Assembly (NCBI GenBank): GCA_013396655.1
Contig: WBMV01000126.1
Location: 186,001 to 250,000, forward strand
DNA: 64,000 bases
From: Campylorhamphus procurvoides
Lineage: Eukaryota; Chordata; Aves; Passeriformes; Dendrocolaptidae
Direction of reading: 5' to 3'
Notes under the pieces: model-generated
What the model saw: only the letters and a program-made list of their open reading frames with translations
Databases searched by the model: none
What the model was told of the DNA's origin: nothing
Shown: one piece after another, positions 1-13,922 of the stretch
Layout: every line of letters begins with the position of its first letter
How positions within the stretch are numbered: position 1 is the first letter of the stretch
Position numbers and translations under genes: made by a program

Positions 1-3000
1 AAAAGACCAAATCCAATCTAATATCTTAGGTACACAATACATGAGAAAATAACGCAGCAAGGATGCCAAAAGCTATATAAACATTACATTTCCTATCAAC
101 TATTGCAATTACCTAAGAAATAACGTAAGCGGCGTTGAAAGGATCTTGAGAAAAGCCTTTGCCTGCTTGTAAGACCATAAGGAGGCTGGATCATGAAATG
201 GAGTGGTGCAAGCTACTTCTGCAGGTCAGCAAAGTCCGTGAAGCAAACTGTGAAATTGTTAGAGTACTACTTAATGCAGCAGGAAACAATTTCTCTAGCC
301 ACATAGTTGGCTTGCATTTTCCATCCCAGCTGAACCATACCTTTATGAGTAAAAAAATACCAAAACTTTAAAGTAGTCATATAGCATATGAAGATTCGGA
401 AAATGTGTCTAAACCTAATGAATTCTGTTTGACTTGTGAAGCCTGTCATAGCCTTATCATTTCTGTTGGTGAGTGCAACAGCCTTTAAAGACCAACAGTA
501 TCTGACCAGATCTTGTGCAAAGAGAACAATGTAAAGTCTGTATCTTAAGAAAGCTTGTTCAGTGCTGTTTAACTTTAGGGAGGGGAGTTGGAGCTGAGTA
601 AATTTCCCAGGTGGAAACAAAGAAACCAGCTGTTAATTTAAGTAATTAGTTAATTTTAAAGTACAAAGAGAGAGGTATGCATAGAGTATATGAGGAGGCA
701 AATTTCCTGGACATCTGTGAACCGGTTTAGCTGAGCCACTGCAGTGAAAGGATATGGACTACATGAGTCCTATGGAGAAAAGCCATGCATCAGAATAGCT
801 GTGAGATGGGGACATTAACAGGGAGCACTTCAATAAAAATGCTCGGGGGGGGCTGAAATAGAAAATTATCTTTGTTAAAAATCCTCTTTCAATACTGGTT
901 CATTTTCACCTCTTGCTTTCAACTACAACCCAAATCAGGAAGCGTGATTGTTTTCAAGCAATGCCTGCCACCCGACTTGGGGGGAGGTCACTGCTGGTCA
1001 GGATACCCTAGCAGATCTCACAGAGGGAAGAATATTAACTGGAAACATTTCATGATGCAGTGCCGCTTCATATTATGCAGAATCAGCTGCATGAGCTCAG
1101 AATCAAGGAAGAGCTGCAGTCTAACCCTTAATCCACAGAAACCTAAACAGCTTCTGGTTTCAACATGAAGATGCAAATTCTGCTGAGTGCCCTGCAAGGC
1201 TTGATCACAGAATCAGAAAAAAATGTATGACCTTTTGTGTTCATCTAGTATAATGTCCCTACTCAGCCCTGAACACCACTCATAACCACATGCCGGTTTA
1301 ATTTTGGACTGTTGACTACTTTTTAAGTAGAGTGGTTCAGACTGCTTTCCACCCACCTCATCCACTTAGTCCTTATACGACTACAAAGATAATGTGAATA
1401 GGGAGGCAAAAACCTTGCTACAATCATTACGTGCTGCTTTTATCACCTCAGCCAGAGAACCAATCACCTCATGACAGAAGGCAATCATGTTGGTAGAACT
1501 GTACTGGTTTTTCTGAATTTACTTGTCCTTCATCATCCCAGAAATGACTTACAGGAAGATTTGCTCTGTGATCTCCTCTGAGATAGATGCGAGGTAAGGA
1601 TGACTCTTCTGCAGTTTCCTGCACTTGCTTTGATGATAGATGTGACATTTGCTTTTTTTCCGGTAACTGGAAATCCCATCTGATTTCTGCAGCCTTTCAA
1701 AGGTGATAGGAAGCAGCACAGTGGCATTAGTCAGCTTCCTCAGCACCTTTACAAGCACCTTCTGTCCAGTCCAAAGGACTTGCAAACATCTAATTTGCTC
1801 AAGTGTCCCCAATTCAACCTTCCTCCACAGTTAGTAGTAGTATCCTCCTCCAAACTTTGCCTCTGTGAGGCCTGAGTACTGACCTTGTTAGTAAAGAGCA
1901 AGGGAAAGAGGGCTTTGAGCATATCAGCCTCTTCACAGCTAGGTCACCTGCCCATTTATCAGCAGAGCCTGTGATTCTTAGGGTTAGCACGCTTGCAATT
2001 AGACCGGTCTGATTGTTTTCTCTGCCTCTGGGTGTAGAGAGCTTTAATAGGAACATTGGAATTGGTATGAACGGAGAGTGAATGGTAATGTCTGGGCGTG
2101 GGGACACTGGATGGAGCCCACAATAGGGAAAGGGCTCTCAGGATGGACTATGCTATTGGGATACAAATTAGCAGGTCATCACCCAGTACTTCTGTGTGCA
2201 GTTTCAAAAGATACCCAGTTCTGGAGAAAAAGAGCAGTGAAGAAATCCTGATGACTCACAGAGGTGGGACAGGATGGGGACACTGATCACTGTCAGCTGC
2301 TCAAGGCATATTCAAAATCTGTGCATGGTTGCCAGCTTAGGAAAAACCCAGGAGACATGAGGAGATCTTCACAGCCAGTGTCACTTCGCTCCCATGTAAT
2401 AGCAATGGATGATGGACCCAACAGTGTGTGGACACAGGCATCACTGTGACAGATGGGTGGCCCAGTCACCACTGCCTCGGTGCCCCATGGCCGTATGGAC
2501 TCCATGGAAGCACGTCCCATTCTGCTTTAAATACATCTGCCTTCCCCACAGAACCTCTGCCACCGGCACGTGTTACATTGCTGATAGAGAGTTGCAACAG
2601 TATTTCCCACAAATACCTATGTTTATCCTTTTGTTTTTGCAGGAAGCAAATTGGTCTGAAGGCCTAAGACTTCAGCCATTTTTGCTATTTTCTGTCGTGA
2701 ATCCTGCTCAGTATTTATGGACTCCTAGAGTCTTGGTCGAATTTTCTGAGTGTACTTTGCCATATGGATAATCTGAGAGGCTTTTTTTGAGTCCTGTCCT
2801 CCATCCTTCTATTGATCTTTGGAGCAGAAAGCTTTTTTTTTCTTTTTATTAGTGTGTATTTTACTGTTTGAGTTGCCATTTCTGTCAGCAATTTTATCAT
2901 TCGCCTAGTCTTAACCACCACATTGATTTATCTGAACAGAAAAAGGGAGAGGAAATAATCTTCAGAGTTGTTTAATGCCCACAGTGCTTTCCAATAGATA

Positions 3001-6000
3001 CATTTGACCATTCCCAAAATAACCTCAAAGGTTTGAATAGTACAATAAAGGGGGAAAAATATTGGTGCTGTTTGGTGCTATTTACAATCTCTCCAAACTA
3101 CTCTGGGTAGATGTGAGGACGCATGAGCAAAATTATAAACCAGGCTGATAATAATAGGAGGAGAAAGAAACCTTGTTGGCAAAACAGAAACAAAGCACAA
3201 GCTGAAAAAAATGCTGGAAGGTCGCATTACAGAAAAGAAGATTTAGACAATAAAATTTATTTATTAAAATACAATGCAAATACAAACTCACAAAGTTCAA
3301 ATTCAGATAAGTGATGACCATCAGATTATTGGTAAATTGTCCAAGAAACATTCAAATCTACAAATGATGTGAAAAGAAACATTCATTTTTGAACAAGCTT
3401 GAGAGTAAAATTCAAATGTCTCCTGATTACAGAAGGTACTCATATCTACACTCAAATTATAAAACTTTCTAGTTCTTGGATTTCATACACTGATAAAATC
3501 TCAGATGAAGGTGGAATTTTATAAACTTCATGCTAGTCAGGATGAGAGGATCAGTTTAGAAACCCATTCTCAGTTGTTTCTGGATTACTGAAGATTATAT
3601 TTTGAGAGGGGAAAGTCATTAGTTCAAGAGAAAAATTTACTAAGTATTTTAAGTGGTCCTGTATTCCCAGCTGTTAATGGACTAAGAAACTATGGGTCAT
3701 AGATGCTATTGCAGTCTAGTAATGAAATTGGAATGCAGAGAATGGAAGTGAATGGAACATCTTTTATCTGATGAGAGTATTAGCCCTAATGATGTTCTTA
3801 TCAATGACCAAGAGTGTCGGTATCTCTCAAATGAGCAAATGGCCTGGTAATAGGATAAAATGCTGAAAAAATGACAAAATGTATTTCAATCAGCAAGAAC
3901 AGGCAGTCATTAAGTGAAAACTAGAGCTGCAGATCTCAAAGAACTTTTTGATTGTCTCCTAATTTTAGATATCTTTTTTTCAATCAGCATTGTCACTAGT
4001 ATTGCAGAAGATTTTTTTTTCTCTACAACATTTATGGAGTAAAGACAAATGTAAAAGTCTTGGAGCACACAATGTTCAGCAAATGTTCATTGCAGCTGAG
4101 CCTCCAATTTTCATGGATGCTTTTCTTATCCTTTTTTCAATTTGTTGAGTTCTTTATGGGAACAGAGGTGCCATTCCAGCTAGAAGATGCTGGCTAGGCA
4201 AACTGTGGTTGGATTCTGTTTATTTCAAAAGTAAACAAAGACTCACTCTGCTTATACAAGATCTGGAAGCACATCCGGAGATACAGAGTCTGAAGGAAAA
4301 CAATGGCAGAATGAGTGGATAAAATATTTCAGGCAGCACTTTGATTTCTGAAATCTGTAGTAGGAGCCAACTAGCTTGCCAGGACGCAATCTTACTGGTG
4401 ATGCAGAAACAGGGATCTTATCATCTCACTGAGTATTACTTGGCACGTCAATTGGGTTACAACAAAGTGATGTTTTGACAGCTAAAGGACATTTGGAGTA
4501 ACACAGAAATGGTGGTGGAAATGAATACATCACAGATTTAGGTGATCAGAAGTATGTTAAAAACTGCTAAGGTACAATCTTGGAGACCATGATGTAACAG
4601 AGTTCTTCTCATCTTCTGATCTACTCAGAACATACCTCACCATAACTGGTTTTGCCAAAATTGATTGCCAGACTGTAAAAGTCTGGACATCTTATTAAAT
4701 TTTAAGAAGGTTTAGATTATGGCAATTTTGCATCCACAGCAAAATCATAATCAGTTCATTTGTAGTTCAAACTGTTTTAAATTATCAATATAGCTATTCA
4801 CGATGTTTAATGAACAGCAATATTAACACAACAGATCTATACATTAAAAATAATTTCCTGGCTGTCTTTTTCAGTTTTCAAGTAATGTGTGAATTCAACC
4901 CATTTCAACAGAGAAGTGATAGCTGTAGAGGTGACTCAGTGAAAAAGGCTATCTCAGAGGAAGAGTATAGATGATTTCACTGCCAAATGAAAGCAAAAAA
5001 AAAAAAAAGATCTCACTATGTACATAATCTGTCTTTCACCTTCCCTGAATCTCAGTAAATCTCTAAATCCACCATTGCCTAAGCAGAGACAGTCAATGCT
5101 TTGTGTCTTCTTATTCCCTTCCTTCCTGGTAGGCAGGAAACAAAGAAAAGCACAGTCAGGAGGTGATGAAAGTCACTACTGCACACAAGTAGCTTTTATC
5201 TTATAATAAGCATACTGATGGACTGTGTAAAAAAAATAGAATAAAAATCACAATTTTAAAAAAAATGTCATTTGGGAATAATAATTCAGCACATACTTGT
5301 GATTGCAGCAAGTATTGAAGGCTGCATCCTGGGATATGTCCGGGTATGTTTCCACTCAGAGAAAAAAGTTCCTCCTTGCTTGTAACACAAACTGTCAGGA
5401 TGGAGTCTGTCTCTTCAGGCTGACAGAGGCATTCTGGGGATCAGCTATAATCTTCTCAGTGGCTCTAAAGTAATTGTTGTATTAAAAATAATGTAAGTAG
5501 TAACTTTCAGATTTTTTTTGTCTAAATAAGGAGCTAAAGCCCTGTTAGCTTGTGATATATAGAGCAGTTCTTTACCTCAATGACAATGGTCAGAAAAATG
5601 ATGTCAGATTTATTATTTACAGTGGAAATCATTTGCCCCTTTAAGACAATATTTGGGATAAGATCAAAGACTATTTATAACCTTATGATGAAGCAAGAAG
5701 AAAGTGACCAGAACTTTTATTTCAAGTTCCTTTTTGGTAGTTTTAGCAGCTGTTGATTGAAAAGTGGAATGAGCAATCACTCAGAGGCCAGAGCTTCAGT
5801 GAGTGGGAGACTATATTCTCATGATCTGTGACTAAGAGAGAGTAATAAAAAGCCTAGTGAACATGTGTATCATGTAAATACAATTCTATTGTCAGGTGGT
5901 TTGTGGTAAATTGAAATGGCTGCTCTAAGGTCACAGCAAGCAGACAGTTTCCTGGAATTTCTGCAGGCAAGTTGCACATCCTGTAAACAGGAGCTCTCTG

Positions 6001-7404
6001 GATCCATGGCATGCACTGCCAGGTACTGAGAGTGACACAGCACCTAATAAATAAGATCATTCTGCAGAGGCAGAGACAACTAGTCTCAAATCACACAGAA
6101 AGTTGAAGGAGATATAGAAATCACTGCTGAGAAAGTCAGATAACAGGTATTTTGTCCTTTTTATATGTTTTGGTTTGGGTAATAGAGAAAAAGCATCAGA
6201 GACCATATCCTTAATTACAAGGTCATTGGATACAGAATGTTTTTATACTATCAGAACAAAACCTTGGGCATTTGGCATTATGACTTACTACAAACAGCTG
6301 TATTTCTCAGGGGAAAAAAAAAAGAAAAGAAAAAAAAGTGAGAGTAAAATTTCATCCATTGCTTACATTTTCAGAAACAGTACACAGAGTTCATTTTGTT
6401 CCTGCCTGCTTTGCAGGTTGTGGTGCTTGGAAGGTTGTATGCAATATGCTAACCTTTCTTGAGCACTGGTTGAACAAGCTTTCATGATCTTCCTTGGATC
6501 TGGACTTTTTTTTTATTCCTTTATCTGACTTCATGGTGAAATTGTTAGGGGTGGGACAAAAACTTTCTGCATTCAGTGAAGTTTGTCAGCTTTCTCTGAT
6601 ATGATCTGTATAGTTCAGGTCATATTATTTACTATTTATCTGCTATTTAATGAGTTTGAGCAGGTTTTTTAAACTGTTTATGGTAGTTAATAGGAAATAT
6701 GGGGAAGGGCTCAACTACAAGTCTAAATTGGAGACATTCAACTCCTAATCCCTTTAGAATCAATAGAGAGTAATAGGAACTTCAAGTTGCTCATTTCTTA
6801 CTAAAAGCATCATCTAAGATCTGACAACTTTTCAAGCACGGATGAGGAGCAGGGAGGGAGGGGCAAGTCAACTTTCAGGAAAAAAAAAGTACCTGATCTT
6901 CTGTCTCTTATCCACTAGGAAATGACCATCAGCAGTCCCAATGCTTTTCCACATGCCTTATTTCCTGTTCTTGGGACACAGAAATCAAAATAACTTGTAG
7001 GTCTTACTAGAGTGATATAACTAGAACAACTATAAGGTAAATATTTACAGCATGAAGGAATTTGAACGCATATTCAGTAGCAATAAGAAAATTTTCCTAA
7101 TGATTTACCAACTGCCTTCATATTTACACTTAAGTAATTTCAGAGGGTATCCTCAGAACCCATCTTGAAGGACTACAGAGAGACTGAGAAAAGTATTTGA
7201 CGCCAAAGATGCACTCCCAGTGGGATTAGCTGTACTAACACCAGCAGTGTTCTCCTGCACCTGGAATCAGTGTCTGTGATCATTCAACACTGGAAGTTTC
7301 AGTATCGCCTCAGTACTAGTCCCTTCTACACAATCTTTGTATTTTTGTAATCTGTGAAAACTGACAAGCTCAAGAAACACTTAGCATCAAGATTCAAAAA
7401 ATTA
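1..7404. other. Downstream intergenic DNA, no gene recognised
   Basis: AT-rich sequence with only short chance ORFs (up to 120 codons) in all frames. None carries a family motif I know, and none has splice-flanked exon structure. Short homopolymer runs occur, for example the A run at 4,996-5,009. Confidence 0.7.
1205..1300 (-). repeat. Possible very old CR1-like remnant
   Basis: TCACAGAATCAGAAAAA, followed by a TTCATCTAGTATAATGTCCC stretch, resembles a strongly diverged antisense CR1 terminus. The match is patchy and could be chance. Confidence 0.3.
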
Positions 7405-7462
7405 GGTTCATAGAATCATAGAATGGGTTGGGTTGGAAGGGACCTTAATGGTCATCTAATAG
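7405..7462 (-). mobile_element. Short CR1 3'-terminal fragment
   Basis: CATAGAATCATAGAATGGGT and then TTGGAAGGGACCTTAATGGT are the reverse complement of the last bases of CR1, with the terminal repeat at the left. The body is missing, as is usual for heavily 5'-truncated copies. Confidence 0.88.
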
Positions 7463-10400
7463 GTAGCTAATGGCTTCTGAACTGTAAAGGCTTGAGGCAG
7501 ACCTGACACCTATCCAGAGGTACTGAAGAGAGATTGCAGTAAACCATAAAGTATGGCAGTGAGTGTTGTTCCTTAAAGCAGGGCTTTAAGCTGCCTTGTC
7601 CTTAGAGTTTTAAGCTGTAGAGAATGTGTGGTGTACTTAAAATCTATCAACTCCCTCTTTTAGATCTAACCAATGGCCTGAAAACTCACACTGAAATAAA
7701 GGGGGCTAGTGAAAATTTAAAATATATTACATTATGGAGGAAATAAAAATCTTAAATACCTGCATTAATCCTCACTAAAATCTTAATACAGCATTGAGGC
7801 TTGAAAGAATGTTTCTGTCCCATAACAGCCCTGCCTTTGAATGGTCCGGTCCCACCAAAGGCAGAGTTGACCTGTTTCCATTGGAAAAATTTTCCGAGCA
7901 GCATCAGCAGCCATCTCTCTGTTTAAATGTCTGGGCTGAAGTCAGGAAAGAGTAATTTATTCTGCTCTTGTCATGTGATAATCTCACCATGGTGTTTTCT
8001 AAAAAGGGACAAAATTTCAGCCTAGAGAAAATTGTAAAGGTGGCTTGCATTACATGGAGAATATGCTCATTTCACTGGGTTGTGCCCAAGTTTTCTGAGA
8101 CCTACAGTAAATTCTACAAAAACAGGACTAAAAAGCCGGTTTGACTCAGAATATTTTTCATTAAACTGTTTGGAATTTGATACCAAAAAAATCTGTATCT
8201 GTGAGGCTCTTTTTTTTCTATAACACTTTACATTGCTTATGTGTTTGTGCTGCTGGAAAAAAGGTGATATTTTCTTTTACAAAAATAAAACAGACTGAAC
8301 TAAGATTTTATAATATTTAGAATTGCTTAGCTAGAATATCAGCCTTGAGTTGAAAACACAGAATAAATGTGAGAATCACAGTTAATGCTTTTAAACTAGA
8401 AAAAATACAAATACATAGAATAATATACAAAGTTTGTTATTCAATGAAAAAATAATCACATCCGAATAGACAACGATGGACCTTACATGTCAGAGGGACT
8501 CTTGCTCTTTATATTAAAAAAGTGCCCACATTTTACTTAAAGAGATTTTGACAAACCTCAGGATGGAGACAATTTCACCATTTTGCAGCGATGAGGAAAA
8601 ATTGGACAAACTAGAAAAAAGTGCAAAGACTGTAACATCACAAATTACTATTGTACATACCATGTAAGAGGATATTTGGCTTTTTCTTTGCCCACATTTC
8701 ACCATTCTCTGTTTTTTTTCTCTGGAAACAATACTTTAACTTTGTCCCAGCCTCATATTCTAGAATACTGTGTAAAGATCTACTGTATACAAAACAAAGT
8801 TTATTTGTACAATCTACTATCCTGGCCCTTCCCTCAAGCAAAGTCCAGTAGTAGGGATGAGTTTTCTGGGAATATATTCCATTATCTACTTGGAAGTTAG
8901 TACGTAACATGGCTGTGTGTGATTTCTTTTAAAGAGAAGGTGCTCAATAAGGTCTTAGACATGGTTTTTTCACCTTTGAGTGAAATTTGCACTTACTATG
9001 GTGTCTGCGACTTCCATGCTTCTTTCTCATTATCCCCTTCTGACTGAAAGTCTGGCAGACATGCAGCACACCCCTTCTCCACAGAGTTTCTCCAGCATTT
9101 CCATTGAGAATGTTGACATAGCATGTTCAAGAAAACATTTTGGGAACCAGTCCCTGCTGTTTTGGGAGGACTGCACTGGCAGAAAGGTCCTTGAAGGATT
9201 TGGCTAGGATTTCAAACCTCGATTTAGGTCTTTATGAACCTAGATTGCTGCAAAGCCCAAACATCTTCTACTTCCATCTTTTAATTGTGTGTTTTCAGGT
9301 CTGAATATTGAATACCCACCTAAATAAATAATACTTGCTGTAAACTGAGTCTCCACTATGACATTTACCCCTTATCCCTATTCCCACTTAATGCAGGAAT
9401 GGACTAATACTGAATCTTTAAAGTTGTTCCAGGATTTCTTCACAGCAAAATAGAAACATCATATTTCTCAGGGAAAGATAAGAGCGCTAATCATAAGGGT
9501 TTATATTTTCTGTAAGCTGTAATTCACAAAGACAGGAAAACCAGATAAGACAAAACTAAGTAAGGATGTTTGTTGAATATTGTAAAAACAGACGAGAGGA
9601 GAAGATAAAGCTCTGGAACAGAAACATCTAGTGGTACAAAGTTTAAATTTCAAAATTCATATGAACGTATCAAAAAGACACTTTATTTTTCATATGATCA
9701 ACAAAACTTACTCAAGCTTTTAAAATAAAAAAATTAAGAAGAATTCAGAAACACCTTTTTACCTTTTGACATACATGTTTTAATTGTTGACTAGAGATGC
9801 AATATTAACTCAGTAGAAGAAAGGGTACTTTGTTAAACATACAAATAGCAAATGATCCCTTTCTGTGTTGGAGATGTCACAGTCTACAGGTTTGAGCACC
9901 TTTTTCCACACATCCCTTCTTTCAAGAATAGCTTTCCCCATAGTGGAAGTGCATTCTGTGAGCATGAGGCAGAGGTGGGAGATGGGCACCTCCTGCTTAT
10001 GTGTTGGTAGTGAGAATTATTAATACCTGTAAGACTACTTTCCCATGTCCCTTAACTGTAATGTCTTCAGAAACTGGTTAGAATGGTTATGATTACGGTT
10101 AGAATATCTAAAATTTATCACAAACTAAGTATCTAATTATGTCTTTATGTCAGAAATTATGGAGAGAACTTCACCACTAATGTGAATGCTGAAAACAACT
10201 GGAACTTAGTTCACAAGCTGTAACTATTCCAGTTTCCCTTAGCTAGAACTTGATGTTAACATTAATGAACCATGATTAGGCTTCAGAGCAATGCATATGT
10301 TTTTGTAACCCAGATGCACTTGAAAAAAATGGGAGAAAGGGGAAAACGTTTTGACACTAAACTTACAGTCAAACAAATTTAGATGATAAATAGTCCTCAA

Positions 10401-11727
10401 CAGACAGAAAATTAAACACTATTGCTCTTTACAACATTGCTGATACACTATTTATAATTGCACTTATTCAGGCCATAACTGTCCTAGATAGAGCTTTTCA
10501 GAGAAAAAATCATAGAATGTACCATTCACAGAACACATAACTCTTGAACAAAATGAACTTTCAGATACCTACTAAAACATATTAGGTGGCTATAACGTAA
10601 TATTTTGTCCTCGAGTATCAAATTCCAACCTGTCTCTTAGCAACATGATACAGACTTTTTTGTTTAAAACAAAGCACAGAAATTGGTCACACACTTTGTC
10701 TTGCACAAATTGTGATCTTTAACTCTTTTGGTAAGTATTTCATTTATTTTGGTCATAATCCCAAAAGGAACAATTTGTTCAAATTGTTCAGCCAAATACA
10801 ATGTCCCTTGGCAAAGCACTGTGGTCCTCCATAAAGCCAGTTCTCTAGAGATAATTGTTTGCACGTATCAGGAGTCCAACATCTACAACAACATGCTGGT
10901 TTTGAAATGTGGGCACACAGAGGCCCCACTGCATCTTCTTCAGAGACCCTCAAGTTCACCTCCTGTAACGGGCAGTGTCTGATAGGACACAGAAGCAGGT
11001 GAATCTCCTTGGGCTTAAAAAAAGCCTCAAAAAAATTTAAAAAAAATTGCCAAAAATCATTATTTCTTAGTATTAATTTTAAGACTGATTCCTGTCAGTG
11101 CTTAGCACCGTCAGATTGTATTACCACTGATGACGTGCTGCAGTCTTACAAAGTGTGCCGAACCCAAGAGGGGCATCCTGTTCTAACCACAGACTCATTC
11201 TGTCCCCACCAACACCTGTTGATTTGTGCTCCACTGTGTCATCTGCTGAAGAGACCAGTATCCCAAGATGGTTCTCCAAAGCATATCTGGCCAGTAATGC
11301 CACCATTTGGTGGGCATACTATTAACAGCCTAAGTTAAAAAATACTAAACTGAGACATTTTAACACTGTTTTAAAGCAGAGCACAACTGTCGCACTACTG
11401 GATCAAAATGATCTTCCCTGCATTAACAAATTTGTTAAGGTACTGGAAAAGCCAAGCTTGAAGTGTGCAGGAAAAAATCCTTCTGTGATCTCAAATAGCA
11501 GCAATAATTCTGGATGCTAGAGATTTCGGGTTGTTCTGTGGTTATTTGCTACAATAAATGGTTCTTGCAGAACTGCCCACAGATGCACAATCTCTCACAA
11601 GTGCAGCCTTGTGCTCAAGCCTGAAGTCTTCAAAAGGAGTATTTTTTCCCTCCTGTACTGAGTCCTAAACCTGTAAAAAAAACCCAAACCCACCACAGTC
11701 GCCCTTTAGAAACTCAGTATCATTCCT
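7463..11727. other. Intergenic DNA, nothing recognised
   Basis: AT-rich non-coding sequence. I see no exon-like segments, RNA genes or clear mobile elements. ORFs here are under 110 codons and not recognisable. Confidence 0.65.
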
Positions 11728-12110
11728 ATGGCTACCGGAGGGGGAATTATTCACAGGGGTAGTTTCTCCTGCCGGTGCTGCCCCGTCCAACAGGAAGGCT
11801 GGCCAATGTCCCTCTGCCATCATTCCCAGGCGCCCTCACCTTGGCCTTGCCCTGTCCCGCTGTACTCCCCTGCCCAGAGGAAGCCTGCTGGAGCTGGCTG
11901 TGCAACGCACAGCTCTGTTATCTCACAGACATGCCGCAGCTAATTGCCTTTCCTGTGTGGGCTGTGGGGATGGGAGCCACCCGGGCAGCACCTGCAAGCA
12001 GCCAGGCGTGGAGGGGAACGGCCTGGAGCAAAGGAGGGGAAAGGAAGCACCCAGCAGCTCCCGCCACCCCGGCTGCATCCGTCCCCTCCCTGCCCTGTTT
12101 CCTCACATAA
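11728..12110. other. Isolated GC-rich patch in intergenic DNA
   Basis: About 380 bp clearly richer in G+C than the AT-rich flanks, including CCTTGCCCTGTCCCGCTGTA and ATCCGTCCCCTCCCTGCCCT. It contains modest CpG. Several overlapping ORFs (up to 111 codons) follow from the composition and have no recognised motif. It could be an orphan CpG-poor island, an enhancer or an unannotated transcript start. Confidence 0.5.
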
Positions 12111-13544
12111 AATACTGGATGGAATATTTTACTGATTTGTTAAAATATGTTGAAAGGCTCTTCCCCTTCCTCACTGAAGTCACAGCCCTTCAGTTTTGCA
12201 GTATATTTCAGTATCTTTTATAAAATGCTTATTTAGTGTTAGCAAGCAGCTCGCTATATTGCTTTCCTCAAACTGATCTTTAAACAGCAATTCTTTTTCA
12301 AGGAATCCCTTCAGTTTTGTTGGAAGAGTTTTATAAAATTTATCAGAAGACTAAAAGAGGCACAAGCTTCAGCATATTTTTTTTTGCTGATTTCTGGCAA
12401 CAAGTAGAAATGTTTTAATCTGGAAGGTCTTTCCAGCCTTTTCTCTTTACTGGGATATCTGTTTTACAGTTTTCCTACTCTCTCCATTTCTCATAATAAA
12501 ATTTGTTATTATGACAAAAAAATTCCACTAAAAATTATAAACTGTTCTAGTTATTCAACTGTTCCATTACCCAGCCATCAAGATTTGAGCTTCAACATAT
12601 TTTTGGAAGTACTGAAGAAGATAATGTGGGTACATTTTTAGACAAGCCTATTTATTTTTCTATTTTTACAACAGTCTATTTGACATGACAGACCATAGCC
12701 AGAGTCCTAAGGTAAGCAGCAAAAAATTGATCTTTATCTATAAATATGGAGACAACTAGTTTTTGTACTGAAATGTCTCTTTATATTGATTTCAGATAAG
12801 GAGGAACAAACCAAGAAAAACAATTTGACTAAATTGAGCCACTGAACATTCAGCTGAGCCTCTTTAAACCATGTAATTATCAATTTAGATATGATTTTAC
12901 TATCATATCTGATCATTACTTTAAACAGCAAAAATGAAAAAGGAGTTTTAGGAATTTGGGAGTCAAGAGGTAGACTACAGACATCAAGAAGTTTGCACTG
13001 ATCTCTGAAGTTAAAGAATTAAATAACTGATACCACCTATGTATATAAGAGAAGTATCTTGCTGCAAGATAGATACCAGTCATTTTAATTTTTAAAAAAG
13101 AAACTCTTATTAAATGAAAGGGCGTTATTTGAGCAAGGGAGATTAAAAATACAAGTATCAGCCAGCATCTGAAACACAATATTTTGCTTGAACTAAATGA
13201 ATAACTGAGTGGAACATGAAAACAATACCACTTCAGTAAAACCTCACCCACAGCCTGGCCAAAGGTGTGTGCTGACCCTCCCAAGCTGCAGAGAAAGAGG
13301 GTCCCTGCACAGCCATGAGGAGAAACGCCAGTGGAGGTCCGGAACAGGAGTTTTAGCACCCCAGTGGGGAAGGTGCAGGGAACAAAAGGGAGATGCAAGA
13401 TTGCCAGGATGACCAAGAAGATGCCAAGTTAGACAAAAAGAGACCATATTCTGCTAGTAACAGAGCTGCTTGTTCAAACAAAAAACAACAGTCTCTATCT
13501 CTGCCTACTTACGACGTTTTCAAAATTATTGGGAAAAAAACCCC
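12111..13544. other. Intergenic DNA, nothing recognised
   Basis: AT-rich, apart from a more GC-balanced stretch at 13,240-13,400. A 166-codon minus-strand ORF (12,916-13,416) is hydrophobic and low in motif content. I do not consider it a gene. Confidence 0.6.
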
Positions 13545-13922
13545 AATCCCAGAATATGCTGAGTTGGAAGGGACCCACAAAGATCTTCAACTCCAACCCT
13601 TAGCCCTGCCCAGGACCATCCCCAAGAGTCAAACCATGTGCCCCCGAGGATCATTCAAATGCTTCTTGAACTATGTCAGGCTTGGTGCTGTGACCACTTC
13701 CCTGGGGAGCTGTTCCAGTGCCCAACCACCCTCTGGGTGAAGAACCTTTTTCCTGATATCCAACCTAAACCTCCCCTGACACAACTTCAGGCCATTCTCT
13801 AGGGTCCTGGCACTGGCCGCAACAGAGAGGAGATCAGTGCCTACCCCTGCTCCTGCCCTCACAAGGAAGTTGTAGACTGTGATGAGGTTTCCCCTCAGTC
13901 TCTTCTCCACGCTGAACAGACA
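13545..13922 (-). mobile_element. CR1 LINE 3' fragment (X/E-like subfamily)
   Basis: About 380 bp matching the antisense of the CR1 3' region: AGTTGGAAGGGACCCACAAA, CTTCTTGAACTATGTCAGGC, CCACCCTCTGGGTGAAGAAC and AGGAAGTTGTAGACTG. The 3' end is at the low coordinate. The GGGACCCACAA variant resembles the tail of the SINE in intron 11. The subfamily name is from memory. Confidence 0.9.

Noticed and set aside
12916..13416. 166-codon minus-strand ORF in intergenic DNA
   Set aside because: Biased hydrophobic composition from T-rich sequence, no recognisable domain, no promoter or splice context.
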